From: JARICQ01 sp964428475
GTDB taxonomy: Bacteria; Bacillota; Clostridia; Tissierellales; Tissierellaceae
Length of the DNA stretch: 54,992 nt
NCBI GenBank assembly: GCA_964428475.1
Contig: CAYRYO010000007.1
Span: forward strand, 1-54,992
Reading direction: 5' to 3'
The position numbers were made by a program, and so were the translations under genes. Each line of letters begins with the position of its first letter. Position 1 is the stretch's first letter. This document shows, one piece after another, positions 41,800-51,042 of this stretch. The notes below the pieces were generated by a model. It was given only the letters and a program-made list of their open reading frames with translations. It had not been told where the DNA came from and made no database searches.

Positions 41800-43932
41800 T
41801 TATATTTCGATCTTATCTAATTCATCTAGATTATATTGGTTTATTATGTTTATTAACTTGATTGGATAATTTGGATCAGTTGCATATCCTGCCCTTTTAA
41901 GGGCCCATGCACCTTTTGTATAGTCAAACATAACTTCTGTAAATGGCTCGTATCTCTCAAGATTTAAAAGCAAAGCTTTATGGTCTTTCCAACTTTCATC
42001 CAAATTATTGTAGGCTCTAAAATCTGCATCTACCCTATAGGTCTCTCCATTATATACTTCCCAGGTATTTGAAGTAACTGAACCTATACTGCCTTTTCCC
42101 TTTATTCCAAATAAATTATTTGATAGTAGACCTGTGTATTTATCTACAGGAACACTTTGTCCAAACCCTGATTCAAGTATAGCTTGTGCTGTTTGAAGCG
42201 CCGCAGACATACCAATAGTTTCATAGGTGTCGGATGCTAATTTGGATGCTAAAGCAATGAATTTATCTTTTTCAACTATTGGCTCAGGTCCAAAAAATTC
42301 CCCATGATAAACCTTGAAATCTATCTTTTCACTAGCTATTGTACTACCCTTATATTCACCTTGAACTTCTATTGTCATATTGCCATTATCAGTTTTTGAT
42401 AGAGTATATACTGCTTTACTGGATTCTCCAATTGGAGTTATTTCTTGTTTTTTATTTGTATCGACATCCGTAATTATATATTTTATATTATTTACTTTTA
42501 CATTGCTATTTGAATTTACTTCAGTATCTTTATTTATAACTTGCCCCGGCCCTATTCCTGATAAAAACATCTTGGGATTTCCATCTACCACTACTCTAAC
42601 AGGACTACTTTCATAGGAATTACCCCTATCAACTACCCTTACAAATAAATCTTTTACCCCAGAATCACTTGGTGCTGGATTCCATCTATACTCTCCATAT
42701 GGAATCTTTGCTATGGTAGTCACTATTCCTGTCTTTACATCTCTACTTAAATACTCTGTTTCACTTACATCAAAATTTCTATTTGCTACAAGTTTTACAC
42801 TCTTATCTATTGTCATGTTTTCCTTTACTCCACCTAGTGTAAGTGTCCTTTCCTTATCTACTTCTACTAGTATAAAATCACTGTAATGTGGATTTGCCGT
42901 TGCATCATAGGCAACAGCCCTTATACGATAAAATCCATTATCTTTCATCATAGGATTCCAAGTAAATGTAGACAGTGGATCATTAACATCAGTAAGCGTG
43001 TCAGCACTTATATTTGATGAAGCAACATTTTGTATATCATATCTTACATATAAAGGCAAAAAATTCGTCTTTATAGAAAGCTCTGCATTAGTACTTATCT
43101 TTTCGTTTTCTTTCAAGCCTAAAAGCTCTACTACTGGCTCCACTTTTATTTCTATAGGTATTGCATCGCCATCTATATACCTTTTATTTTCATCATATAT
43201 TGCAGCCACAAGTATTTTCTTCCCATTATCTTCTATCTTTGGAGTATATGAATATTTACCTCTTATATCTATTCCCTTGGCTACTATAAATCCACTTGTT
43301 TCACCTTTATCAATCAAAAGAAATCTTACTTCACTAGCATCTTCATATTCCTTTAATATATTTATTTGAAAAATAGTTTCTCCAATAATCTTTGCACCCT
43401 TATCTTGACTTATTATTTGAATTTTTGATATTGAATCTTTTTCCTCTGATTTTTTTGAATCTATATATATACTATTGTCATCTGAATTCCACTCCACACC
43501 TATATTTAGCGCATTACTGACAAGCCTTAATGGAACGTATGTCCTTAGATTGCCTTCTTCATCTTTATTTAATAGTTTTGGTTCTACATCAGTCAATTGA
43601 TAATTTTCTCCATCATTATAATTAATTAATCTACTATTTATCTTTAACACTATTGAACTTCCTTCTTTTTCTATTAAAGCTGTCTTATCTTTATTGTCCC
43701 AAGTGACTTTTGCCCCTAATTCTTCTGAAACAAAGCGTATAGGGACTAATGTTCGATTGCTTTCTACTATTGGCATAGCTATATCAGTTATATCTTTCCC
43801 ATTTACTATTAGATTTAAAGTATTTGATGCCTCAGGTTTTTCTATGCAGGCAACTAGAAACATCGTAGATATTAATATTGTTATTAATAATACTTTTACA
43901 CTCGCTTTTATAATAATTCTCCTTTCCATCAT
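41800..43932 (-). CDS. Lipoprotein with copper amine oxidase-like stalk domain and glucosaminidase (GH73) domain
   Basis: 710-residue cell-wall protein. Signal peptide with lipobox FLVAC (Cys29). Residues about 38-160 are a stalk domain, copper_amine_oxN type (RTLVPIRFVSEELGAKVTWD and TYVPLRLVSNALNIGVEWN). Several Ig-like or TQXA-type beta repeats follow (about 170-550). The C-terminal Mannosyl-glycoprotein endo-beta-N-acetylglucosaminidase domain (about 560-705) has QAILESGFGQS (catalytic Glu) and NNLFGIKGKG. A peptidoglycan hydrolase for wall turnover or spore/vegetative separation is likely. Confidence 0.9.
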   Translation of the reverse strand: MMERRIIIKASVKVLLITILISTMFLVACIEKPEASNTLNLIVNGKDITDIAMPIVESNRTLVPIRFVSEELGAKVTWDNKDKTALIEKEGSSIVLKINSRLINYNDGENYQLTDVEPKLLNKDEEGNLRTYVPLRLVSNALNIGVEWNSDDNSIYIDSKKSEEKDSISKIQIISQDKGAKIIGETIFQINILKEYEDASEVRFLLIDKGETSGFIVAKGIDIRGKYSYTPKIEDNGKKILVAAIYDENKRYIDGDAIPIEIKVEPVVELLGLKENEKISTNAELSIKTNFLPLYVRYDIQNVASSNISADTLTDVNDPLSTFTWNPMMKDNGFYRIRAVAYDATANPHYSDFILVEVDKERTLTLGGVKENMTIDKSVKLVANRNFDVSETEYLSRDVKTGIVTTIAKIPYGEYRWNPAPSDSGVKDLFVRVVDRGNSYESSPVRVVVDGNPKMFLSGIGPGQVINKDTEVNSNSNVKVNNIKYIITDVDTNKKQEITPIGESSKAVYTLSKTDNGNMTIEVQGEYKGSTIASEKIDFKVYHGEFFGPEPIVEKDKFIALASKLASDTYETIGMSAALQTAQAILESGFGQSVPVDKYTGLLSNNLFGIKGKGSIGSVTSNTWEVYNGETYRVDADFRAYNNLDESWKDHKALLLNLERYEPFTEVMFDYTKGAWALKRAGYATDPNYPIKLINIINQYNLDELDKIEI

Positions 43933-43957
43933 TTAATTATTTCTATCCTATAATTTT

Positions 43958-44731
43958 TTATATCTTTTCTAGGTGAATAACACGGTCAATAACTTCAAAT
44001 CCCAACTTTTCATATATCTTTCCTGCATCTAAATTATCATATTGAAGATATAAGTCCTTTCCTTCTTCGAGCAAGTTTTTAAGCAGCATTTGCAAACATT
44101 CTGTAGCTAAACCCTTACATCTGTAATTTTTTTTAGTTGCTACTCCTACAATAACTGCTGAATCATTGGTTTCAAAATCTGTTTGACTAACAGATATAAT
44201 TTCTCCATTTTCTTCTATACAAACCCCACGTCCTCGTTTAGTATTTAGTTTTAATTCCATTACTGCTTTGGAACTAAAACTTTGAAAAGCTTCTTTATAC
44301 AATTCTACTATTTTATCCAAATCCTCTACTTGGATATCCCTTATTTTATGTTTAATTTGAAACGATTTCAATAGATATTTTTTATTTAATTTAGAAATAT
44401 ATGCTCCACCTTTTTCATAGCTAAGTATTCCATTATCTAAAAACTTCTCACAGTATGACTTTGGACCTATCATTGCATCATATTTTAGTGTAGAAATTAA
44501 TTTGACAAACCCATCTAAATCAAATTTACCTGTTGGAAAGAATTGCAGTGTACCACTATTTCTTCTAAGCAATATTGCCTGAAGTTTATTTTCCGCATAC
44601 TCACCATAAATTTTATCATATACTGCCCTACTGCTCTTCAAACCTAGCAATATAAAATAATTTCTCGCGATATCTTTTTCAGCAAATTTATAAACCAAAT
44701 GATATTCACTTGGCAAAATCTCTCTAATCAT
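43958..44731 (-). CDS. GNAT family N-acetyltransferase
   Basis: 257 residues. The N-terminal half (MIREILPSEYHLVYKFAEKD) resembles the extra N-terminal lobe of two-part GNAT proteins. The C-terminal GNAT fold has IVELYKEAF, VGVATKKNYRCKGLATECLQ (the acetyl-CoA loop, RxxGLA) and LYLQYDNLDAGKIYEKLGFE. Substrate unknown. It is 41 nt downstream of the MATE exporter gene and may share its transcript. Confidence 0.85.
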   Translation of the reverse strand: MIREILPSEYHLVYKFAEKDIARNYFILLGLKSSRAVYDKIYGEYAENKLQAILLRRNSGTLQFFPTGKFDLDGFVKLISTLKYDAMIGPKSYCEKFLDNGILSYEKGGAYISKLNKKYLLKSFQIKHKIRDIQVEDLDKIVELYKEAFQSFSSKAVMELKLNTKRGRGVCIEENGEIISVSQTDFETNDSAVIVGVATKKNYRCKGLATECLQMLLKNLLEEGKDLYLQYDNLDAGKIYEKLGFEVIDRVIHLEKI

Positions 44732-44772
44732 GTTTTCACACCCTTAGGATTAATTATAACACAAACACTTTA

Positions 44773-46134
44773 TCAATAACACTGACTCTCCAATGACTTT
44801 TCTCTTGCATTCAATATAGTATAGTAGAATATGCAAGCTATTAAAGTAAAACTTGCAGCGGCTGTTGCAGATAGTCCAATGTTGAATAAGGACGGATTGA
44901 TTGCCTTGCTTGCATAATATGCATATGGTATTCTCACTGCAAAGACAGCTAACATACCTTGCGTCATTACAAAACTCGTTTTACCAATTCCATTAAAATA
45001 CCCTGTAAAGCAAAATGCTATAGATAATATAAAACATTCAATCGATGTAGCTTTTAGAAAACTAGCTGAAGCTGTTATTACGGCAACATCATCACTAAAA
45101 ATAGAAGACAAAGCATAACCGTGAAAAAATGAAAGATAAAACATTATAAAACCAAACATGGCTGCCGTTGACATACCTACCCACATTGACTTCTTAGCTC
45201 TCTCAAGCTGCTTTGCCCCTACATTTTGTGCAACAAATGCAGAAATAGAAGACATATAAGCAATAGGCACTAAAAGCATAAACATAACAAGTCGTTCTGC
45301 TATACCTACCCCTGCTGATGCGGTAAGCCCTAAGCTGTTTACTATTGCAATTAATATTAAAAACGACATTTCATTAAACATATCCTGCAAAGCTACAGGT
45401 CCTCCTAGTCTTATGATTTTTTTGATAATTTGGGGATTTATAGATAGATTTTCTTTTGTAAAGGAAAATGGAAAACCATTCTTTATTATTACAAACAAAG
45501 AAAATATAACACTGATAGTTTGTGCGATAATAGTTGATATTGCAGTTCCCGCTACATCCATTCCAAGCACAGATACAAAAAAAATATCACCTATAATATT
45601 TACAATACAAGCTATCCCTACAAATATCAATGGCAATCTTGAATTGCCTATGCCTCTGAAAATACTACTTATAACATTGTATGCAGCTATGAAAATTGTA
45701 CCAACAGAACAAATAGTTATATAGCGTATTGTCTTTTCTAATGCTTCTTCTGGAGCATGCATAATAACAGCAATAGTTGGGGCTGATATTAGCATTATAA
45801 TAGATAAAACAATACTTAATACACCAAATATCCAAACGCTCGAACCAATTATATCAGCAGCACTCTTATCATCCCTTTCCCCGATTTTTTGAGCTAACAA
45901 AATCGTCGTACCCATTGACAATCCTGTTATAATTCCTGTTATAATAAGCATCGTCTGACTTCCTGTTGAAACTGCCGATACATCAGCAGAACCACAAAAC
46001 TTACCCACTACCCATAAATCAACAGCACCATACATTGCTTGTAAAAATAAGGCAAGTAAAATAGGTATTGCAAATTTCATAAGAGCTGGTAGAATGGCTC
46101 CTTCTAAAAATGTATTTTTCGACTTAGTTGACAT
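44773..46134 (-). CDS. MATE family efflux transporter
   Basis: 453 residues, about 12 transmembrane helices in two halves (ALMKFAIPILLALFLQAMYG and, in the second half, GGPVALQDMFNEMSFLILIA). It exchanges cations for drugs or metabolites; substrate unknown. It lies 27 nt after the RsbW-like gene and is the last or penultimate gene of the signalling cassette, an association that recurs in Clostridia. Confidence 0.92.
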   Translation of the reverse strand: MSTKSKNTFLEGAILPALMKFAIPILLALFLQAMYGAVDLWVVGKFCGSADVSAVSTGSQTMLIITGIITGLSMGTTILLAQKIGERDDKSAADIIGSSVWIFGVLSIVLSIIMLISAPTIAVIMHAPEEALEKTIRYITICSVGTIFIAAYNVISSIFRGIGNSRLPLIFVGIACIVNIIGDIFFVSVLGMDVAGTAISTIIAQTISVIFSLFVIIKNGFPFSFTKENLSINPQIIKKIIRLGGPVALQDMFNEMSFLILIAIVNSLGLTASAGVGIAERLVMFMLLVPIAYMSSISAFVAQNVGAKQLERAKKSMWVGMSTAAMFGFIMFYLSFFHGYALSSIFSDDVAVITASASFLKATSIECFILSIAFCFTGYFNGIGKTSFVMTQGMLAVFAVRIPYAYYASKAINPSLFNIGLSATAAASFTLIACIFYYTILNAREKSLESQCY

Positions 46135-46161
46135 CTTTAATAACTCCTCTAAATGTTTTTT

Positions 46162-46566
46162 TCAATTTAATACCTTCTTTATAGTTAAAATATTTTTATT
46201 GTCTCTGTTCTTGTATTCCACACTATCCATCATCTTCTTTATCATAAAAATACCTAGACCTCCAATATCTCTTTCCTCAGCATTTTTTGTTATATCTGGG
46301 TCTTCTTGAAGAAGTGGATTATAGGGCTTTCCATTGTCCTCGAAGTCAATTATTAAATCCTCTCTCAATAAAGCAACTCTAATTACAACGCCTCCAACCT
46401 CAGGATTGTAAGCATAGTGTGCAATATTTACAAATATTTCTTCAACCACTATATTGACTTGAGTAATCATTTTCATACTACAGCCACTCTCTTCTAAGAC
46501 TTCGTTCACAAAATCCAATACTTCATCTAAGTTTTCAATCTTAGCATCAGTTCTTAATTCCTTCAT
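46162..46566 (-). CDS. RsbW/SpoIIAB-like ATP-binding anti-sigma factor or kinase
   Basis: 134-residue HATPase_c_2 (GHKL) protein. N box EEIFVNIAHYAYNP (about 48-61), G1 box FEDNGKPYNPL and G2 box GGLGIFMIKKMMD. Such proteins bind a sigma factor or phosphorylate an STAS antagonist. It starts 11 nt after the PP2C phosphatase gene, the usual pairing for partner switching, but no STAS protein is adjacent and no alternative sigma factor is in the window. Target unknown. Confidence 0.9.
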   Translation of the reverse strand: MKELRTDAKIENLDEVLDFVNEVLEESGCSMKMITQVNIVVEEIFVNIAHYAYNPEVGGVVIRVALLREDLIIDFEDNGKPYNPLLQEDPDITKNAEERDIGGLGIFMIKKMMDSVEYKNRDNKNILTIKKVLN

Positions 46567-46577
46567 ATAAAAACCCC

Positions 46578-48830
46578 CTAATTTATTTTTAGTCCAAGCA
46601 TTGTAATATCATCAAACTGAGGTGCATCTTTTACAAATAAATCAATTTCTTCTTTTACCACATGAAGCAATCCTTCAATATTAACATCTTTATTATTATT
46701 TAATACATCCTTAAGTTTTGGATCAGAGAATAGTTCATTTTCAGCATTTGTAGCTTCTGTAACACCATCTGTATACATATATAGAATGTCCCCTTGATTT
46801 AAAATAATTTCATCCTGCTTATATCTAATATTTTCCATACCTGCAAGCACAAAACCTGGCTTTGTAATCAACCATTCATAATCACCTTCAGCCCTCTTAA
46901 TTAGTGGCAAATTATGACCAGCATTTACATATGTGAACTTACCTGTATCAATATCAAGTATCCCCATAAAAGCTGTTACAAACATTTCTGCTTCGTTATT
47001 TTCACAAAGTTGATTGTTTACAGTGTCAAAAACTTCTTTTGGTGTTTTACCAGATTGTAAGTTGTTTTTTATGAGCGTCTTCGCAATTACCATAAACAAA
47101 GCTGCTGCAACACCTTTTCCTGAAACATCCGCTACTACAACTGCTAAATGAGTTTCATCAATAAGGAAAAAATCATAAAAATCTCCACCAACTTCCTTTG
47201 CTGGAAGCATACTAGCATAAATATCGAATTCATCTCTCTCTGGGAAAGGTGGAAATATGCAAGGTAGCATAGAAGCTTGAATTTTCTTAGCGACATCAAG
47301 TTCCGCACCAATACGCTCTTTTTCCGCAGTAATACTCTTAATATTTTCGATATATTCTTTAAGTTGTTGTGTCATTCTATTTGCAGAATTGGCCAGATCT
47401 TCAATTTCATCGCCTGTATCTATATCGATTTTCAAATCGAGATTCCCAGTAGCAATTTCACCCATACTCTCATTTAGCTGTAAAATAGGCTTTGTCAATG
47501 TGTCTGAAAATTTATATGAAAGTCCAATAATTGCAATAGCTATCACTATAATAAATACAGCTAAGGTAACAAGTAAAAGTATTATTTTAATATCAAAATC
47601 ACTTATCGTTTGCTGTCTTATTTCATCAATATCAGATTTTAATGAATTAATTGGTTCCACAATAACCTTATCATTTATGCCAATTACAGTCGCCATTACC
47701 CAGTCAACTTGCTTTAATGGGTGATATGCAATGAATACTCGTTCTCCATCTAATGTAATCTCATCAATGTCAGATATTCCTAATCCAGCTTTGATTAATG
47801 TATTAGAGAGTTCTTTATTAGGCGTATCTTGTAAATTATTTTTATAAATTTCTATCTCACTATTAATATCTTTATTGGCATTTGTTATTAAACTTATATC
47901 TTCATCATTTGCTACATCTAATAAAAGTGCATATCCACTCTCTCCAATTGTAGTGCTTTGTACAAGTTCACGTATATTGTCAATTAGTCCACCACTACCT
48001 GCAACACCAATAAATTGATCTCCAACATATACAGGCATAGAACAAATAAGGGCTACACCACGTCCTGAACCATCTTGTATTGGCTTAGTCCAATATACCT
48101 CGCCCTTCTTTAGTTTTTTAGCTTCTTTATACCATGTCTGTTCTCTTGCATCATATTCTACCATTGGAGCTGTAAGCGTATCAGCAAGTACATCTATTCC
48201 TGAAGAATCAAAACAAAAATAGGTGGCCCCAATACCTGAATAGCTTCCGTCTCCATTATCAAAATTTCGAATTCCACCAAGAGCACCTTCGAGATAAGGT
48301 GACAAATAAAATTCAGTAATTTGGTCATTAGTAAATAAATCTTTGTCTAGTTCTGCCTTGATTACAACTCCATTATCTTCAACAATAGATTCAGGCTTCA
48401 TAAGTGCCCTTGGAGCTCTAATATGTATAGAAAATTTATTTAATAAATCACTTGAATTATTGGAAGAAAAATCAAGTGATTCTGTTGGTAATGTGTTGTA
48501 GTCAATATCTTTTGGTAGATACATATCTTTATTTAATAAAATATCTTCAATAGCCATTGCAACAAGTCTTGTTTGATTTAAAATAAGATTTAAACTAGAA
48601 TCAGCGATTGCTCCCTTGTTTTCTGCTAGAGAAAATAGTTCCTTTTTCTTTTGATTTCGTAGAGCTTCTGTACTATCTCCCGTAGATTCATTATACAGGA
48701 TTTCCAAACTATCAAAGGTCTTATCTTTCAAATTAAAAATAACAATAATTGAAGCTAAGCTGATAATAATCGTGGCGGAAAGAGCTGTAGCTAAGATAAT
48801 CCTTAAAACTTTAGTTTTAATTTTTTTCAT
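46578..48830 (-). CDS. Membrane sensor PP2C (SpoIIE/RsbU-type) serine phosphatase
   Basis: 750 residues. A transmembrane helix (about 10-32), an extracellular dCache-like sensor (about 40-400, with YDAREQTWYKEAKKLKKGEVYW and AGSGGLID), a second helix (about 412-436), a HAMP linker (LTKPILQLNESMGEIATGNL) and a PP2C domain (about 530-750). The PP2C metal motifs are GGDFYDFF, ADVSGKGVAAALFM, YMYTDGVTEA and FDDITMLGL. It senses an external small molecule and dephosphorylates an STAS-type target. Stop/start spacing with neighbours is about 10 nt. Confidence 0.93.
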   Translation of the reverse strand: MKKIKTKVLRIILATALSATIIISLASIIVIFNLKDKTFDSLEILYNESTGDSTEALRNQKKKELFSLAENKGAIADSSLNLILNQTRLVAMAIEDILLNKDMYLPKDIDYNTLPTESLDFSSNNSSDLLNKFSIHIRAPRALMKPESIVEDNGVVIKAELDKDLFTNDQITEFYLSPYLEGALGGIRNFDNGDGSYSGIGATYFCFDSSGIDVLADTLTAPMVEYDAREQTWYKEAKKLKKGEVYWTKPIQDGSGRGVALICSMPVYVGDQFIGVAGSGGLIDNIRELVQSTTIGESGYALLLDVANDEDISLITNANKDINSEIEIYKNNLQDTPNKELSNTLIKAGLGISDIDEITLDGERVFIAYHPLKQVDWVMATVIGINDKVIVEPINSLKSDIDEIRQQTISDFDIKIILLLVTLAVFIIVIAIAIIGLSYKFSDTLTKPILQLNESMGEIATGNLDLKIDIDTGDEIEDLANSANRMTQQLKEYIENIKSITAEKERIGAELDVAKKIQASMLPCIFPPFPERDEFDIYASMLPAKEVGGDFYDFFLIDETHLAVVVADVSGKGVAAALFMVIAKTLIKNNLQSGKTPKEVFDTVNNQLCENNEAEMFVTAFMGILDIDTGKFTYVNAGHNLPLIKRAEGDYEWLITKPGFVLAGMENIRYKQDEIILNQGDILYMYTDGVTEATNAENELFSDPKLKDVLNNNKDVNIEGLLHVVKEEIDLFVKDAPQFDDITMLGLKIN

Positions 48831-48840
48831 ATAACTTCCC

Positions 48841-49854
48841 TCACTTTCTATTTTTTATTATATATTCTATTAAATGTCTACCATTTCCATGAATCTTGAT
48901 ATCATCAGCGTTTAATGCTTGTCCCATTATCTTTGATAGTATCATGAATTCTCCATTTGCATTTAGTGGTTTTATACCACTGAAGAAAAATCCATAGGAT
49001 AATAAAATTTCATATGCCTTGATGCTCGAAGGATCTTTCATATTCAAATAACAAATATAAGTTTGTCCTTTTATATGATTATAGTGTGAAATTTGTTCTT
49101 TAATAACTCGCTCAAAATCATTACCTATATCAAATACTAATATTTGCAAATAATTGTGTATATCATCTACATGTAATGATACTTTGCTATCACTCTTTAC
49201 ATCATTATTAGAATCTAAATTCATATCGCAATCTACACCCAATTCTTGATATATATCTTTCACAAATTTGCTATGGATCCTTGGACAGTAGATATCACCA
49301 ACATTGTTATAATTTACATTTTTACACATAACTACCTGACTGAGTTTGAATTCATGCGTAAATGGATATTGAGGAACCATTACCTTATTGTGATAAAGCA
49401 TAAACCGAATACCAGTATAAACAAAATCCTCGCGCACAAGACTGTTTTGACTTGTAATATTATGTGACATAACATCTGCATAAAGAGATTGGAGTTTACT
49501 ATCATTATCCAATTGTTTCAAAAGAAAATCTTGATGCTTGTTCCCAATTCCTATATTTTGAAATTCTTTCTTAACTACTCTTAGCATAAGAGTACCAGAT
49601 TGTTTAAAATAACCATCAAAATTAATTCCTGAAGTACTTACTATCTCACCATCTGAAGTTTCTCCACATACTACAATCATCTTACCTTTTTTGCATTGTT
49701 TGTCCAAAAACTCTCCATCTAAAAATTCTTTATATGGATACCCATCATCATAAAAATCAGAAATACAAATATTGTATTGCGCTGTATCTTTAATTTCAAA
49801 TTTGCGAAAATTTATTTTAATATTTTTTTTAGTTTTCTTGTTATAAAAATTCAC
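48841..49854 (-). CDS. Large GNAT-like protein heading the signalling operon
   Basis: 337 residues, GNAT-type acyltransferase by its N-terminal half: KNIKINFRKFEIKDTAQYN, MLRVVKKEFQNIGIGNKHQDF (CoA loop QNIGIGN) and SHNITSQNSLVREDFVYTG. The C-terminal half (about 200-337) has no recognised motif but looks like a second, decayed GNAT lobe (YEILLSYGFFFSGIKP). First gene of GNAT-PP2C-HATPase-MATE. Acetylation or allosteric sensing of an acyl-CoA is possible; no substrate is evident. Confidence 0.75.
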   Translation of the reverse strand: MNFYNKKTKKNIKINFRKFEIKDTAQYNICISDFYDDGYPYKEFLDGEFLDKQCKKGKMIVVCGETSDGEIVSTSGINFDGYFKQSGTLMLRVVKKEFQNIGIGNKHQDFLLKQLDNDSKLQSLYADVMSHNITSQNSLVREDFVYTGIRFMLYHNKVMVPQYPFTHEFKLSQVVMCKNVNYNNVGDIYCPRIHSKFVKDIYQELGVDCDMNLDSNNDVKSDSKVSLHVDDIHNYLQILVFDIGNDFERVIKEQISHYNHIKGQTYICYLNMKDPSSIKAYEILLSYGFFFSGIKPLNANGEFMILSKIMGQALNADDIKIHGNGRHLIEYIIKNRK

Positions 49855-49877
49855 AAAATCCCCCCTTTATTTCTATT

Positions 49878-49907
49878 CTTATTAATTTATACACATAAAT
49901 TAATAAG
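49878..49907. promoter_or_regulatory. Inverted repeat upstream of the signalling operon
   Basis: CTTATTAATTTA-tacaca-TAAATTAATAAG: perfect 12-bp arms around a 6-bp centre, 24 bp before the GNAT start codon. It is a good candidate operator, or an alternative structure in the leader. Confidence 0.55.
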
Positions 49908-49983
49908 AGTTAGATGGTTTCAAAGTTTTTTAGAAATAAATCAGTCATCATTATAAAAATTTTATTATAATTCATTTATCCTA

Positions 49984-50370
49984 TTAAGGTGCTAATATTT
50001 CATTCCATTTTGTCATCTCAATATGATTTCCGCTTACATTCTGAATTTCTAAATTAGAAAACAAATCTATTTCCCCCCTGATTTCAGCACCCTTATTTTG
50101 TACTTCTCTTTTCTTTGTCATAGATGTTTCATTTAATATTTCATATAAAGCACCATCATTAATTACAATTATAACATTTTGATCTTTATAGTTTTTTAAT
50201 ACATTTAGAAGTTTTTCTATAGAAACTAATCCACAAAGCACCGGCTTGCAATAGTCTACAAAATTTGATTTGTTTATTATTAATTCTTCATCTTCATATA
50301 TACGATATCTAATTTCCATATCTTCTCCTTCATAAGGAGTTGCGATCCATGTTAAATAAGCTTTAATCAT
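49984..50370 (-). CDS. Unknown 128-residue cytoplasmic protein
   Basis: Not recognised. No signal peptide or membrane helix. Predicted alternating beta strands and helices (IKAYLTWIATPYEGEDMEIR; IIVINDGALYEILNE; EIRGEIDLFSNLEIQNVSGN). The order of strands and the Asp/Glu/His positions loosely recall RNase H-like folds, but no catalytic set can be proven. Good Shine-Dalgarno (GGAGGG). Divergent from the chromate transporter genes. Confidence 0.65.
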   Translation of the reverse strand: MIKAYLTWIATPYEGEDMEIRYRIYEDEELIINKSNFVDYCKPVLCGLVSIEKLLNVLKNYKDQNVIIVINDGALYEILNETSMTKKREVQNKGAEIRGEIDLFSNLEIQNVSGNHIEMTKWNEILAP

Positions 50371-50407
50371 TGTTTATTATCCCTCCAATTTTATTTTGCA
50401 TTTACAA

Positions 50408-50436
50408 TTGACACTTCTAATTAAATATTATACTAT
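50408..50436 (+). promoter_or_regulatory. Sigma-A promoter for the chromate transporter pair
   Basis: TTGACA (50408-50413), a 17-bp spacer and TACTAT (50431-50436), about 55 bp upstream of the first chrA start. Confidence 0.65.
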
Positions 50437-50491
50437 AAAAGAATAATTTTTGTGTAATTTTTTGGATATCTAACAATATAGAGGTGATGAT

Positions 50492-51028
50492 TTGAAAGAA
50501 CTATTTGAATTATTTTTAATATTTTTTAAAATGGGAAGTTTTACATTTGGGGGAGGCTATGCAATGCTTCCTATTATCCAAGAAGAAATTGTAAATAAGC
50601 GAAACTGGGCAACTGATCAAGATGTCCTTGATTATTATGCAATAGCCCAATCTACACCGGGCATAATTGCAGTAAATACAGCAACATTTATAGGATACAA
50701 TCAAAAGGGATTACTGGGTGGAATTTTTGCTACTTTAGGTATTGTAAGTCCATCGATTGTTATAATTACTATTATTGCAATGTTTTTTAAAAACTTTCAA
50801 GACTATGCAATAATTCAACATGCTTTTGGAGGAATTCGAGTAGTTGTAGCTGCACTTATTTTAAATACAGTATTAAAAATGTATAAAGATTCAGTAAAAG
50901 ACTTCTTAGGAGTGCTTTTATTTATCATCTCTTTTCTTTTAATTGTATTTGTAGATATTACACCAATAATTGTTATAATTACTTCAGCAATAATAGGTAT
51001 AATTAGATCTAAAAGTATTAAAATGTAA
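50492..51028 (+). CDS. Chromate transporter, first half (ChrA N-type)
   Basis: 178 residues, CHR family half-size unit. KMGSFTFGGGYAMLPIIQEE, AQSTPGIIAVNTATFIGY and GLLGGIFATLGIVSPS are the signature motifs; about 5 helices. TTG start with GAGGTG 5 nt upstream. It is the first of a pair that together would correspond to a full ChrA and probably work as a heterodimer. Substrate may be chromate or another anion. Confidence 0.9.
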   Translation: MKELFELFLIFFKMGSFTFGGGYAMLPIIQEEIVNKRNWATDQDVLDYYAIAQSTPGIIAVNTATFIGYNQKGLLGGIFATLGIVSPSIVIITIIAMFFKNFQDYAIIQHAFGGIRVVVAALILNTVLKMYKDSVKDFLGVLLFIISFLLIVFVDITPIIVIITSAIIGIIRSKSIKM

Positions 51029-51042
51029 GGGGCTAAATTGAT

